DNA of 64,000 nt, taken from assembly GCF_000283155.1 (NCBI RefSeq), contig NW_004454163.1:20109437-20173436 (forward strand), given 5' to 3'. Shown in pieces: positions 36,601 through 44,898 of the stretch. Each line of letters starts with the position of its first letter. Within the stretch, counting starts at the first letter, position 1. Position numbers and translations under genes: made by a program. This stretch comes from Ceratotherium simum simum. Its lineage: Eukaryota; Chordata; Mammalia; Perissodactyla; Rhinocerotidae. The notes under the pieces are model-generated. The model was not told the DNA's origin. It did no database searches and saw only the letters and a list, made by a program, of their open reading frames with translations.

Positions 36601-36706
36601 GGTAATAGGTGTCTGAGCGTCCACAGGTGGCACCTGACTTGCGAAAGACCTCACGGCGCTTCCAGCCAGGGCCCAGGGCTGGGCAGTCCAGCCAGTCTTC
36701 AGCCAT
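24603..36706 (-). CDS. MBD1: MBD1, methyl-CpG-binding domain protein 1 (complete)
   Basis: Transcriptional repressor that binds methylated CpG through its MBD; its third CXXC finger binds unmethylated CpG (family knowledge). Coding exons: 36706-36597, 33644-33530, 33433-33267, 33179-33097, 32943-32903, 32535-32389, 32294-32166, 31806-31690, 31606-31538, 30938-30771, 30429-30142, 30048-29911, 29586-29452, 29365-29304, then either 28185-28146 (602 aa) or 24675-24603 (613 aa). Every junction is AG/GT and in phase. Residues: MBD 1-69; CXXC-type fingers 173-221, 222-264 and 327-375, only the third with the KFGG motif (361-364); two VKQE SUMO-type sites at K495 and K534. The protein opens MAEDWLDCPALGPGWKRREV, as in human, whose main form is 605 aa. 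A non-coding first exon ends at 38160. Domain and length agreement make the assignment secure; isoform use in this species is not shown by the sequence. Confidence 0.97.
24690..25310. promoter_or_regulatory. Orphan CpG island with CTCF-like site
   Basis: About 600 bp of dense CpG DNA between the exon-3 copy and sequence matching CFAP53 intron 1-2. At 25200-25214 the minus strand reads CCGCCAGGGGGCGCC, close to the CTCF core. No convincing gene: long open frames exist on both strands only because stops are rare in GC-rich DNA. It could be a promoter, an insulator or a captured GC-rich fragment. Confidence 0.6.
26052..26290 (-). pseudogene. APOA4-like gene fragment with frameshift
   Basis: Minus-strand translation gives VGVLQKKLVPFITELNMRLA, ELEKLKE, then after a frame change near 26,190 LLPHTNEVSQQIYDN and ELQQRLVPL. 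Order and residues match the N-terminal third of apolipoprotein A-IV as I remember it (LQKKLVPFATELHERLA ... LLPHANEVSQKIGDN ... ELQQRLEP). Only about 240 bp is present, with no start, no stop and a broken frame. It sits within an insertion (about 25,920-26,630) that copy A lacks and that looks like transposon-derived DNA on both sides. Clearly non-functional. Confidence 0.7.
26518..26560. repeat. (TA)n(TG)n(TA)n microsatellite
   Basis: Alternating TATATATG, GTGTGTGTGT and TATATATATA. Confidence 0.9.
27822..27827 (-). terminator. MBD1: Candidate poly(A) signal for MBD1 exon 16a
   Basis: ATTAAA on the minus strand about 320 nt after the stop of exon 16a. The orphan copy at 59,05x has lost this hexamer. 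Not proven to be used. Confidence 0.4.
28146..28185 (-). CDS. MBD1: MBD1 terminal exon 16a (usual C-terminus), lying in CFAP53-derived DNA
   Basis: After a strong acceptor (ctccctctcctctag) the exon completes the split Arg and encodes SKDLKKRGARKQ then TAG at 28148-28146. The human main isoform ends SKDLKKPGARKQ, so only one residue differs. The surrounding 27,400-28,570 is a copy of CFAP53 intron 1 (21,620-22,690). The matching place in copy A keeps the acceptor-like 'tctag' and the TAG (near 22,315) but is not open to this peptide. An identical 40-nt copy lies at 59,386-59,425. Confidence 0.92.
29304..29365 (-). CDS. MBD1: MBD1 exon 15
   Basis: 20 codons plus AG: ITEIFSLGGTRLRDTAVWLP then a split Arg. 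Donor gtgtgc. If the intron were retained the frame would run 18 more codons and stop inside the degenerate CFAP53 exon-1 copy. Position corresponds to the CFAP53 5' flank in copy A. Confidence 0.94.
29452..30429 (-). CDS. MBD1: MBD1 exons 12-14 (30429-30142, 30048-29911, 29586-29452)
   Basis: Pro/Ser-rich linker and repression region. Exon 12 starts KRLLPSVRAGSEDGAG and ends REAVLQ; exon 13 EAQCPGLSWVVALPQVKQEK to GCPSK; exon 14 AVDPGLPPVKQEPPDPEEDK to GAGTPV. The two VKQE sites correspond to the sumoylated lysines known in human MBD1. Exon 14 uses the weak donor gtcagt. Confidence 0.95.
30771..30938 (-). CDS. MBD1: MBD1 exon 11: CXXC finger 3 (CpG-binding type)
   Basis: 56 codons, QPYTNRRQNRKCGACAACLR to CRWRQCLQFAM, carrying KFGG at residues 361-364. 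Horse-type DCGHCDFC here matches CXXC1's own finger; the human MBD1 finger, as I remember it, has Arg at this His. Confidence 0.97.
30990..31450. repeat. Degenerate minisatellite in MBD1 intron 10
   Basis: Loose units similar to those at 32,580-32,890 ('tcagtgtctgctagtcc', 'catcaggtactgtcactg'). No exon is required here by phase. Confidence 0.5.
31538..31806 (-). CDS. MBD1: MBD1 exons 9-10 (31806-31690 and 31606-31538)
   Basis: Exon 9 encodes GKHGRRRGGCDSKMAAKRRP then a proline run PPPPPSQPQ; exon 10 encodes HPRALVPSPPAEFIYYCVDE to DEL. Both are phase 0 and replaceable cassettes, consistent with known variation of MBD1 isoforms around the third finger. Confidence 0.95.
32166..32294 (-). CDS. 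MBD1: MBD1 exon 8: CXXC finger 2
   Basis: 43 codons, SRGCGVCRGCQTREDCGRCR to QRRCLR; also lacks KFGG. Phase 0 both ends. Confidence 0.96.
32389..32535 (-). CDS. MBD1: MBD1 exon 7: CXXC finger 1
   Basis: 49 codons starting RVGCGECAACQVTEDCGACS and ending RRRCLRIVER. Has the CGxCxxC framework but no KFGG, as in human CXXC1 and CXXC2 fingers, which do not bind CpG. Phase 0 both ends, so it can be skipped without a frameshift. Confidence 0.96.
32580..32890. repeat. Degenerate minisatellite in MBD1 intron 6
   Basis: About 35-bp loose repeats: 'tgtctgctgatcccac', 'attagcctccatcac', 'tgtctcctagtcccc', 'attggcctcatcactg'. Confidence 0.55.
32903..32943 (-). CDS. MBD1: MBD1 exon 6 (41 nt)
   Basis: Encodes AQRIAFNREQRMFK, ending on a codon before gtaagc. 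Short but required to keep the frame between exons 5 and 7. Confidence 0.93.
33097..33179 (-). CDS. MBD1: MBD1 exon 5: Cys-rich segment
   Basis: Encodes CCENCGISFSGDGIRRQRL and KTLCKDCR; the CxxC pairs suggest metal binding. Phase 2 in, phase 1 out. Confidence 0.93.
33267..33433 (-). CDS. MBD1: MBD1 exon 4: basic linker
   Basis: Encodes residues 76-130, AHSLAVPSKKQKKPSRPAK and onward, with Lys/Arg-rich stretches likely to act as a nuclear localisation signal. Donor gtgagt. Confidence 0.94.
33530..33644 (-). CDS. MBD1: MBD1 exon 3: second half of MBD
   Basis: Encodes SPTGDRIRSKVELTRYLG, then PACDLTLFDFKQG to residue 75 (Lys). Acceptor cccccag, donor gtacta. Completes the MBD fold. Confidence 0.96.
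33830..34110. repeat. AT-rich low-complexity tract in MBD1 intron 2
   Basis: Many AAATAAA/ACAAATA words with no strict unit; perhaps a decayed tandem repeat. Confidence 0.6.
34840..36488. mobile_element. MER8/Tigger-like DNA transposon, split
   Basis: Ends are inverted repeats ('agtcgattctcattattcac' left; 'gcaaataatgaagattgact' right) next to TA. The interior is interrupted by an LTR-like insertion. No intact transposase. Confidence 0.6.
35030..35580 (+). mobile_element. Solo LTR, ERV1-like, nested
   Basis: Promoter-like 'gtatataactg', then 'ctccggggcac', 'tgactcctgggct' and AATAAAACTCTTTTC near the end, an LTR layout (U3-R-U5). Lies inside the DNA transposon at 34,840-36,488. Boundaries approximate; no retroviral genes. 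Confidence 0.55.
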
Positions 36707-36731
36707 TGGGGCCACGGGAAGCAGCAGCACC
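36597..36731 (-). CDS. MBD1: MBD1 exon 2: start codon, first half of MBD
   Basis: ATG at 36706-36704; 25 nt of 5' UTR precede it back to the acceptor ttgcag. Encodes residues 1-36, MAEDWLDCPALGPGWKRREV to SDTYYQ, ending AG of a split Ser codon before gtactg. The WKRREVFRKSG stretch is the DNA-contacting part of the MBD. Confidence 0.96.
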
Positions 36732-36959
36732 CTGCAACGTGGAGGAGGCAATGGGAGAAACCAAGGCTCTAGGAGGGGACCTGTTGTGACCAAGACCACA
36801 CAAACCACTGTATCTATTAATGCTTGCCCAAGACCTAGGACCTGCCACAGGCAACTGGCCAATATAAGGAAGAGAAAACCCCCGTTCTTCCCTGTCCTGG
36901 GCCCAGGAGGTTGTCACTCCTCCCCCTTCCTGACTTGGTAGCCCCATTCTCAATTCAAG

Positions 36960-38150
36960 GGTCCTCATTCCTCAGTATCCTGATCCCCTATTCCTCCCCA
37001 TCCTCAGCCTGAGAGCCCATCATTTCTCCCCACTGCCAACCTAGGAACCTTTCATCCTTCCCCCTCATTTCTCCCTGTCCTGGGCCCAGGAGACACTCTG
37101 TCTTCTGTCTGTGACCCACTGGTTGCTATTCCTCCTGTCTGTCACCCCGAAACCTCCATACCCGCCATCCTCAGCCTGAGAGGCCTCATTCGTCCCATCC
37201 TCAGCTCAAGAGGCCCCCATTCCGCTCGTCCTCAGACTGAGGTCCTAGTACTCTACCTCAGTGTTCTGACCTCCTATTCACTCCCTTCCTTGACCCAGGA
37301 GTTCCCAGCTGCTCTCTTTACGTCTTTTAACCCTCCCATTCCTTCCCTATCTGATGTCCTCTTATCCTGCTACCTCAGTGTCACTGCCCCGGTCTCCTCC
37401 ATGTCCTCTGCCAGAGAGCCCCCAACTCCTCCATATCCTTGACCTGAACAGGCCTTCATTCCTTCTGTTCCTCAGCCTAAAAGCCTCCCCTCCCTTATTT
37501 CCCCTCTCTGTCAGTGTTCTGAACCACAATTACTCCCCAGTCTCAGCCCCCAAACCTCCCTATTCCTCTCCTCTGCAGCTGAAAAGTTCCCTCACTCCTT
37601 CCCTTCAGCGTCCTCCTCCTCCCTTCCTCTCCTCTGCCTGAGAGACCCTGGCTTCTCCCTCAGCATTCCGAAGCCTCCATTCTTCTCTGTTCCTGCGTCA
37701 GGATCATGCCATCCCTAACTGTCAGCGTTCTCACTCCCTATTTCTCCTCGTCTTCCATATGGGTCCCTCCTCCCTCCCTTTCAGCATCGCAACGCCCCCT
37801 TTTCTCCCCTTCATTAACCTGAGGGCCCCTCAATTCTCCCCCTCAGCGTCCCGAACCCTCACTTGTCTCTCCTTAACCTGAAAGGCCCCGATGTCTCCCC
37901 TCAGCGTTCGAATCCTCCTCCATTGCTCTCCGTCCTCGTCTAGGATCCCGACACTACCAACTGTCAGTGTTCTGAGTGCCATTCCTCCCCGCCCTCCGCC
38001 TAAATCTCCCCATTCCTCCCCTTCAATATTCCGACGCCGCCATTCCTCCCACTCATGGGCCTGAGGGCCCTTCATTCCTCTCCGTCAGCGTTCTGAGCCT
38101 CAATTCTTCCCCATCCTCCGCCTCAGCGCTCTCCACTTCCACCCCCACGA
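36960..38150. repeat. Degenerate C/T-rich minisatellite in MBD1 intron 1
   Basis: Loose repeats of about 35-45 bp built on 'cattcctccccatcctcagcc' broken by substitutions, with 'ctgagag(g)cc' and 'cagcgttctga' alternating. No exon seen between 36731 and 38160. Confidence 0.6.
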
Positions 38151-38159
38151 CTGTCTCAC

Positions 38160-38450
38160 CAGTTCGGCACCGGGCCGGTAGCTCCCGCCGCTCTAGGTTC
38201 GCGGACCCATGACAACGGTCCCGCCTGTGACTCCCGCCTTGCCCTGCTCCTCTTCTTCCTCCTCCGCAGCCTCTTCCTCAAGCGGTAGCTGTCGCCGCCG
38301 CGGCCGTTCGTTGCTCCCGGAACCGGAAATACACTGCCCGCTTCTTGGGCTCCGCCCCCGGCGGGACGCCTGCGCGCTAATACCGCGCCGGCACCAGCCC
38401 TTAGTAGGGAGGACCCTGCGCCTGCGTGCTGAGTCCCGCAGCGGCGCGCG
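38160..38450 (-). promoter_or_regulatory. MBD1: MBD1 CpG-island promoter and non-coding exon 1
   Basis: A consensus donor (gtgagac) ends a non-coding exon at 38160. Upstream are paired ETS-type sites (CCCGGAACCGGAAAT, 38316-38330) and a GC box (CCGCCCCC, 38352). The transcription start is probably near 38,300-38,350 but is not fixed by sequence. Confidence 0.75.
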
Positions 38451-38820
38451 TCCCTTGCCGGGGACCTGCTGCGCTTGCTCGCTGACGTCCGACTACTGCT
38501 CGCGCCCCTATCGGAGACCTGTAGCGCCTGCGCTCTTCGCTTCGCCAACCGGCGCGTTCTTCCCACCCCGCCCTCCTCGTTTGCGCCTGCGCTCTCCAGT
38601 CCCAACCTAAGGGGGCGTGGAGGGTTGGGGTTGGCCGAGCGCGCCTGGTTACTCCTTGGCGGTCTCCACAAGGAGTAACCGGGAGGGAGGGGCGGCGAAG
38701 CCCGGGGTTGTGCGGATCCGCCTTCTCCCACCTCACGCCTAGGTCGAGCCTGTGCTCTCCGGTCCCTCCGAACATCTCCCCGAGGCCTATTGTGCCCTGC
38801 GCTCTCCTCCTCGCTGAACA
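38365..38820. repeat. Degenerate ~55-bp tandem repeat with NRF1-like motifs
   Basis: CCTGCGCTCT-type cores recur at 38369, 38421, 38473 (weak), 38527, 38586, 38749 and 38797, several inside GCGCCTGCGC, which fits the NRF1 half-site pair. Spacing is mostly 52-59 bp. Lies just upstream of the MBD1 first exon. Confidence 0.55.
38647..38680. repeat. Perfect 12-bp inverted repeat, 10-nt loop
   Basis: GGTTACTCCTTG (38647-38658) and CAAGGAGTAACC (38669-38680) can form a hairpin or a dyad site in the MBD1-CXXC1 intergenic region. Confidence 0.85.
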
Positions 38821-39399
38821 GTTGCAGGAGCGCGGAGACAAGTCACGCCGCGCGCTGGCGCCCGCTCCTGCCGCGGGAACCGGGAAGGGGGCGATGCCGC
38901 GCTGCAGGTAAACAGAAGGCCAGGTCCATGCAACCGATGAGGCCGGGTCCATCCGGGAAAGGCCGGGCTGTGGGGCCGAGTGGACCCGACAACAAGAGAG
39001 GGCGGGGTGGGGTTCCCGGCACAAACTCGGTGGGCTCCTGCCAAAAAGAGGGGTTTGTGGAGAAAGAGGAGGCTTTGTGTCCATCATTGAATACACCTCT
39101 GGTCTGGAGAATATTAACGCTCACACAGGAGTGGCAAATCGGCTAGACATTGAATGAATGCTGACTGTATACCCACTGTCTTAAAATGAGACGCTGAGAA
39201 TGTAGGTCACTGGGCTCTCCCTCAGCAGGTCATATCCCCACAGCCCACGGTGGGGGGGTCTGCAGAGCAGAGTGGGTGCCAGCTGTACACTGCAGCCCCT
39301 CCTGAGTACAGGTATGCCACGCCCCATCTACCCCAGAGATTTTGTAACTGAATAAAGTGTGGAGACCATCAGTAGTTATCTTTCTTGATTCTTCAAAAT

Positions 39400-39405
39400 T
39401 TTATT
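39400..39405 (-). terminator. CXXC1: CXXC1 poly(A) signal
   Basis: AATAAA on the minus strand, 268 nt after the TGA at 39675-39673. The likely 3' end is near 39,380, leaving about 1 kb to the MBD1 first exon. Confidence 0.75.
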
Positions 39406-39672
39406 AACAAAACCAAGAGAGGGGGAAGGCAAAGGTGAGCAGACTCCACAGTCCCACCCAGGCACAAAGAATGGAGAGACAGAAAACAGACAAAAACAGG
39501 AGAAAATTCTGAGACCCTCTGTTAAGGGCAGAGGGGCAAATGGTGGACAGGCACAGGGAGAAACTCAGGGATGACTGGAGAAACAGAAGAATGGCAGAAC
39601 AGTCAAATGGGGGATTCAGGACAGCTCCCCCGCCTGGAATGCAGGGTGTGAGGACCTCTGGGCCAGTAGGGC

Positions 39673-42600
39673 TCAGCGGTCGGCACTGGAGCGCAAGTCT
39701 GTAGTGAGCGGGTCATGCTGGATCGTTTGGTGCAGCATCAGGGCCAGCAGTCCTGCCCGGTTTGTCATGGCTGTGCGTACATTGCGCTCCTGCTCAAACA
39801 GCTCGTCCAGCTTGTACCACTGCCAGGGGAGCAGAAGGCGACATGAGAAGGGGCTCCAGAAGCCCAGCCGGACCCTGGCCACATCCAGCATCAAAACCTA
39901 CCACACGCACGCGCTCAAGGTCCACTTCAGCACGCCGCAACTTTTCCCAACAGTAATGGCGGTTGCACTGGCGCTTGGGCAGGCGGCAGAAGTCACCTGT
40001 GAGCTCAAAGACATCACGTACAAGGGGGCACCCACATACCTCGTCGGCTGGCACCTGCAAGGAGACCAGGGGATGGGGATGAATGTGGGGTGGTCAGGCA
40101 GGAAGGAGAACAGGATTGGGAGTAGTCAGGGAGGAAGGAGGGAAGGAATGAGTTCAGGGGAGAGTAGAAAGGAATGGAAAGGGAGAGGACTAGAGGATGA
40201 AGGGGCAGGGAAAACAGGAGAACTAGAAGGTGATGACACAGGAAGATGAGGAGGAATGAGGGTGATGAGGCAGGGAAAGTGGGGGATATGGAAGTGGGCG
40301 GGTAGAAAAAAGCAAGGGAAGAGGAGAGGAAGGAAGGGCTAAATAAGGGGCAATAGAAGGGAGGAGGGACAGAATGGGGAAGCTGGGGGAAAACCTTACT
40401 TTGGGGTCCCGTGAGTGCTCGGGGCATAGCACCTGGAGCCGCTTACAGTATGTCTTGCTCTGAGGATTGTAGACATCACAGAAGAGTCGTGTGGCCCTGG
40501 CGGTTTAGAGTTGAGAGAGGGTAATGGAAAGAGAGGAGGGGGGCCCACCTATCCTTGCCCATGCCCATATCCTGCCCCACCATTCTACTCCTGAACCCAG
40601 CCTTAACCTCCCTCCTCTAATTCCGCGTGGCGCCCACACTCACCCCTCAATGCGTGTGGGGTACATGGACCCAAAGGACGTCTGGCTCTCATACTGGAGG
40701 GATGAGCACAAGTGGAGGGAACTGTGGATGTGTGCTGCATGCCCTCCCAAGACAAGACCCAGAAGACACATCTGACCGCCCATGGGCCCACTGAGGGTCC
40801 CCTACCCCTCAGGCTAACACCTGACCTTGGCATAGCAGCGCTCCATGTGGCGCAAGGCAACACGTGGGTTGATGGGATGCCCACAGGAGACGCAAAAGAT
40901 CTGCAGGTCCGTGTCATCACTGTCACCCTCATTGCTCTGCATGGGGTAGAAGGAACAATGAGGATGGGCAGGACCAGGTGCTGGGCCCTGCACTGCTGTG
41001 CCTGTGCTTGCTTACCTCCTCGTCCTCGCGCACAGCCTGCTGCTTGGCACGCAGAATGATGGCCTCAAGCTCATGGAATCGGCGCTCCATTTCCTGAAGG
41101 CGGGTTCGGGCACTCTGCTGCTCACGGCGAATGCGTTCAAGCAGCTTCTTGCCGTGCTCCTCAGCAATGCAGGGGCTCTGCTGCCACTGCTGGATGCGCT
41201 GGGGGAGGATCTCGTAGATGCGGCTGCAGGGAGGCAGTGGGTTGGGTGTGGGCAGGTGGCAAACAATAAGATGAGTAAGTGGGATAACCCAAGGATGGCA
41301 GAATGGATAGGTGACTAAATGGTGAAAGGATAAGTAGATAGCTGACTGAGTGGTAGATGGATGAGCTGAATGGTGGATGGAAGGGTGAACAGATAGATGG
41401 ATGAGTGAGTGAATGGATAAGTGGGTGCCTAGTTGACTAAATGGGACAGGTGACTGGCAGACATACAGAAGGCTCTGGTCATGCCCTACCCCATACTCCC
41501 TGTGTCCCTTGAACCCCCCAGGAATGACTCACTTGGCTGCCAGCTTCATGCCACAGTCGTCTGAACAATACTTGGAGCCGGGCTGGGCAGGGCGCACACA
41601 GCCAGGCCCCAGGCACTGCGGTAGCGATGCAGGGTCCTTGGCATCAGCACGCTCCGGGTGTTTCCATTTGTCCTTGTGCTTCTGCTTTTGGCGATGCCGC
41701 TTGTATCTCTCCTCTTTCTATGGGACAAGGCAGTTCAGGTCAGGGTGGAGTTGAAGTCTGCCCCAGACCCATCTCCCCCTGCATTGCACCCCTTCCTGGC
41801 TCTTGCCGCATGCGGCCCCTAGCCTTTGCCTCTCCCTCCCCACCCTACCCTCTGCCTTCCCACACCCATTTCACCCTCTCCATCACCTTCTTCTCAGACT
41901 TCTTCTCCCGACGCTTCACATGCTTCACTTTCACTGCCCTCTTCCGCAGTGCGGGATCCAGGAATGGGGACTCCTCTGTGTCGCTCATCCAGGGCTGCAG
42001 GTGAGGCAGACACTGGCCCATCCGTGCCACCCATGACTACCCCACCAACTATTCAGTTCCCAAATCAGCCTTCCACATCCTCTGCCTCCTCTCTTCTCAT
42101 TATGGATACTCTCTACTTCTGTAACCTCTACCCTTCCACCACGGGACCCTGCCTGCTCACCAGGCCATGGTCATCAAAGGCCCCTGCACAGAAGTCCTGG
42201 TATAGGTCAGGGTCCAGTGGTAGGTCTTCATCTGAGAGTGGCTCAGGCGTGGCCGTAGCCTCAGGTGGCTCCTTGACTGCTGCTGATGCCACTGCCCCCT
42301 CATCCTCACGGATGCGCCCTGGCTTCTGTGACGGCTGTGGCTGCTGCTGTGTGGGCAGTGGCCGACGAGGCCTTGGCAGGGACTCTGAGGGTGTCACTGG
42401 CGAGAGCTGCAGGGCAGAATCTCAGGACTGGCCCTGACTGCCCTGCCCACATGCCCTGCCCCGCTCTGGGAGGCTGGACTCACCGAAGAAGGGAAGTACT
42501 TGTACGATTCCTGTGCCGGCAGGAGGAAGGCCCAGGTCAGCCCCAGGTAGATGGAGGGTGGCCCTGCCCTAGCCCCTCCCACAAGTGCTTGGCCCCACCA

Positions 42601-44898
42601 ACTAGCCCTGCCTTGCTTCCCCAGACACACCTGCCCCTTTTCCCCTCATCACCAGGACATGCTCAGCCCTGCCCTCCCTGCCCTGACATGTCTGATCACC
42701 TAGAAACATCTGGCCCTATCTTGCCCACCTGGGTTTGGGGGGCTCCCCTGCTGGCCCAGCACACCTGGTCAGGCCCCATTCATCTGGACAGGCCAGGCTC
42801 CTTCCCACCTGTCTGTATGCAATTAGGCCCCACCCCACCCGGCCCACCCATTTTAGCTCTTCCTGGACACACTGGCCCCCTCCACCCCACCTGACCCTGC
42901 CCAACTCCACCCAGGCTCACCCGGGCCCGTAGCTGGCACTGACGCAGCCGGCACTTCTGCCGGATCTTGTTGGGGCCCCCAAATTTCTTCATGTCCCGGC
43001 AGAAGTCGCAGTGGCCACAGTCCTCAGTGCGCCGGCAAGCCTCGCACTCACCACACATGCGGGCTGACCGTTTGATTTGCTGTTGCTGCTGGTGATGCTG
43101 GGGGGAGGGACCCAGAACAGAAATCAGGAACTCAAGTAGGACCTAAGGTGGGATCACCTTACCTATCCCAGCCACTGCAGCCACTCACCTGGCTGGGTGT
43201 GGCCACCAAGGGCTGTGGAGAGGATTTGTGGGGCGAAGCAGAGCCCCGAGCAAGCATGGCCCCAACCCCTGTCCCTGACCCCGCCCGGCGCTGCAGGTCT
43301 GGATCCGGGGCAGGCCTCTTGCGCCCTCCACCCTCATCCCGGGGCTCACTGCCGTCTCGCTCATTGCTGTCCCGCTCGCGTGACTTCTTGTGCCGATAGC
43401 GGATCTCCAGCTTGGGGTCTTTCTCTATGGGGCAGAGCGGGGAGCCGGTGGGGTGACATTGGAGGATTTCGATGGTCCCAGAACTCTTCTTCCTCTTCTC
43501 TCCTTTTCTGTCCCACCCACCTGCTCTGTCCCCCTAGTCCAGGGCAGAACTGCCCCCTCTGGTGGGACCCTCCATTATGGCTCACAATGGAGCCTTCACT
43601 TTAGCTCACAACAGACCAACACTCACTCTGCCCAAGAACATATATCACTACTCCCCACGACCCACCCTCCCATTATGGCTCTTCCTTCTCCCTGAAAGTC
43701 CCACTTGCCTGCCCTGTCCTTTCCACCCCCCTCACCTCGGCACTCCCGACAGTACCACTCGCGGATGGCCTTGGCCATCTTCTCAGTGATCCGGATGCAG
43801 TCCCCATGGAACCACTCATTGCAGTTGTCACACCCGCTGCAGAGGATGGGGCGAGTGGTGGAGATATGAGGGGCCGGACCTATGGCCTTGCCCAACCTTG
43901 CCAGGTGTCAGCCCCGCCCACCTCTCCCCGGCTCACATCATGAAGCAGTTGATGTCCGGTTTGCGGCAGATGCAGTAGATGGGCGCATTCTCCCCATTCT
44001 CCGACTTGCTGTCCTCCCCAGCATCTGGAGGCTCTGGGTCTGAACCATCCCCCTCCTGTGGGAAGTCCCCCATTATGGCTCCTTAGAGAACGCCCATCAT
44101 AGTGTCTCATTTCTCCATTACAGCTCCGCCGTGGCGCACCACAAACCCCAACACTCTGCCAACAGACCTCCTATCATAGCTCCTCACAAACCTCTCCATC
44201 ACGGTCCCCACAGACCTCCCCCACCACTCACCCCTGACACCCCGTTACTCTGCTAATAAACGCCATCACTCTGCCCCAGATCTCCCATCACTTAGCCGGC
44301 TAACACCCCATCACTCTATCCACACACTCATAAGGGCTCCTTACACTCTACCACTCACCACATATTGCCCCCAAAATGGCTCCTCACAGACCCCACCACA
44401 GGTTGTCAGACACCAACGTGATTTACTCACTTCCCAACACAGCTCTCCACAGATCTCCCGTTATTAACCCCACTGACAACCCTGCCCCCATCCCGGTTCC
44501 CTACGGATCCCCTAATACACTCATCATGGCTCACTACTGAGTGCCCAATACGGCTCGTCGCAAACCCCTTATCACTTTGCCTAAAGAAGCCCCATCTGGA
44601 CCCCCCCGGAACTACAATCAGGGATCCCCACTAAACTTCCATTCCGGATCCCCACATGGCTCATCACAGAACTCCCAGACTCCCAGAGAACTCACACAGC
44701 AGATAAAAAATCAGGCCATCAGTCCCCCATCATACTACCCACAGACCCCTGCTGAGGCGCACCACAGGCCGCACCATTCTGCCCACAGACTCCTGTTACG
44801 GTTCCCCACAGACCCCCGTGAGTCTGCCGACGGACCCCACCATTACCAACCCGACTGACCTCTACTGCCGACCCCCTCCCCGGACCCGTACTCACCAT
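39673..44898 (-). CDS. CXXC1: CXXC1 (CFP1), CXXC finger protein 1 (complete)
   Basis: Binds unmethylated CpG and recruits the SETD1A/B histone H3K4 methyltransferase complexes (family knowledge). Coding exons: 44898-44896, 44055-43937, 43836-43736, 43424-43189, 43097-42921, 42510-42484, 42406-42161, 41994-41887, 41717-41533, 41223-41016, 40936-40826, 40693-40644, 40496-40400, 40054-39902, 39819-39673. They sum to 1968 nt, 655 aa plus TGA; the human main form is about 656 aa. PHD finger residues 29-73 with the full C4HC3 set (C29, C31, C43, C46, H51, C54, C70, C73); CXXC finger 168-207 with KFGG at 191-194; acidic stretch about 273-300; basic stretch about 315-360; coiled coil about 401-470; Cys-rich SETD1-interaction region 480-607. 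All junctions AG/GT and in phase. Intact; no oddity in key residues. Confidence 0.98.
39902..41223 (-). CDS. CXXC1: CXXC1 exons 10-14: coiled coil and Cys-rich C-terminal region
   Basis: 41223-41016 encodes a coiled coil ([20 protein letters not shown]); 40936-40826 and 40693-40644 start the Cys/His-rich part ([20 protein letters not shown]); 40496-40400 and 40054-39902 follow ([35 protein letters not shown]). The region is known to contact SETD1 subunits. Confidence 0.95.
40060..40395. repeat. Purine-rich tract in CXXC1 intron 13
   Basis: Plus strand is almost all G and A (GGAAGGA-type words) over more than 300 bp. Confidence 0.7.
41260..41460. repeat. Degenerate (GGAT/GATG)n repeat in CXXC1 intron 9
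   Basis: Words such as GGATGGATGA, GAATGGATAAG and AGATGGATGAG recur without a strict period. Confidence 0.7.
42520..42915. repeat. Degenerate C-rich minisatellite in CXXC1 intron 5
   Basis: Loose units around 'ctggccctgccctgcccacctg' broken by substitutions, about 35-40 bp apart. Confidence 0.5.
42921..43097 (-). CDS. CXXC1: CXXC1 exon 5: CXXC zinc finger
   Basis: 59 codons with a Gln run (HHQQQQQ), then [33 protein letters not shown] and [10 protein letters not shown]. Near-identical framework to MBD1 exon 11 some 12 kb away. Confidence 0.97.
43736..44055 (-). CDS. CXXC1: CXXC1 exons 2-3 (44055-43937, 43836-43736): PHD finger
   Basis: Encode [10 protein letters not shown]... [17 protein letters not shown], then [14 protein letters not shown] and [14 protein letters not shown]. 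All eight zinc ligands of a PHD finger are present. The split Ile codon crosses the junction AT|C. Confidence 0.97.
44060..44880. repeat. Degenerate minisatellite in CXXC1 intron 1
   Basis: About 30-35-bp units like 'cccattatggctcctcacagacc', strongly diverged, run nearly the whole intron. Similar words recur at 43,565-43,690 in intron 3. Confidence 0.6.
44896..44898 (-). CDS. CXXC1: CXXC1 exon 1: start codon alone at the exon end
   Basis: The ATG is the last three bases of exon 1, directly followed by the donor gtgagt. The next exon (from 44055) continues [17 protein letters not shown], matching human residues 2 onward. This explains why no long open frame marks the start. Confidence 0.93.

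Noticed and set aside
38156..39096. Long minus-strand frames (191 and 231 codons) upstream of MBD1
   Set aside because: Overlap promoter CpG DNA and several other frames; explained by stop-poor GC-rich sequence and the tandem repeat.
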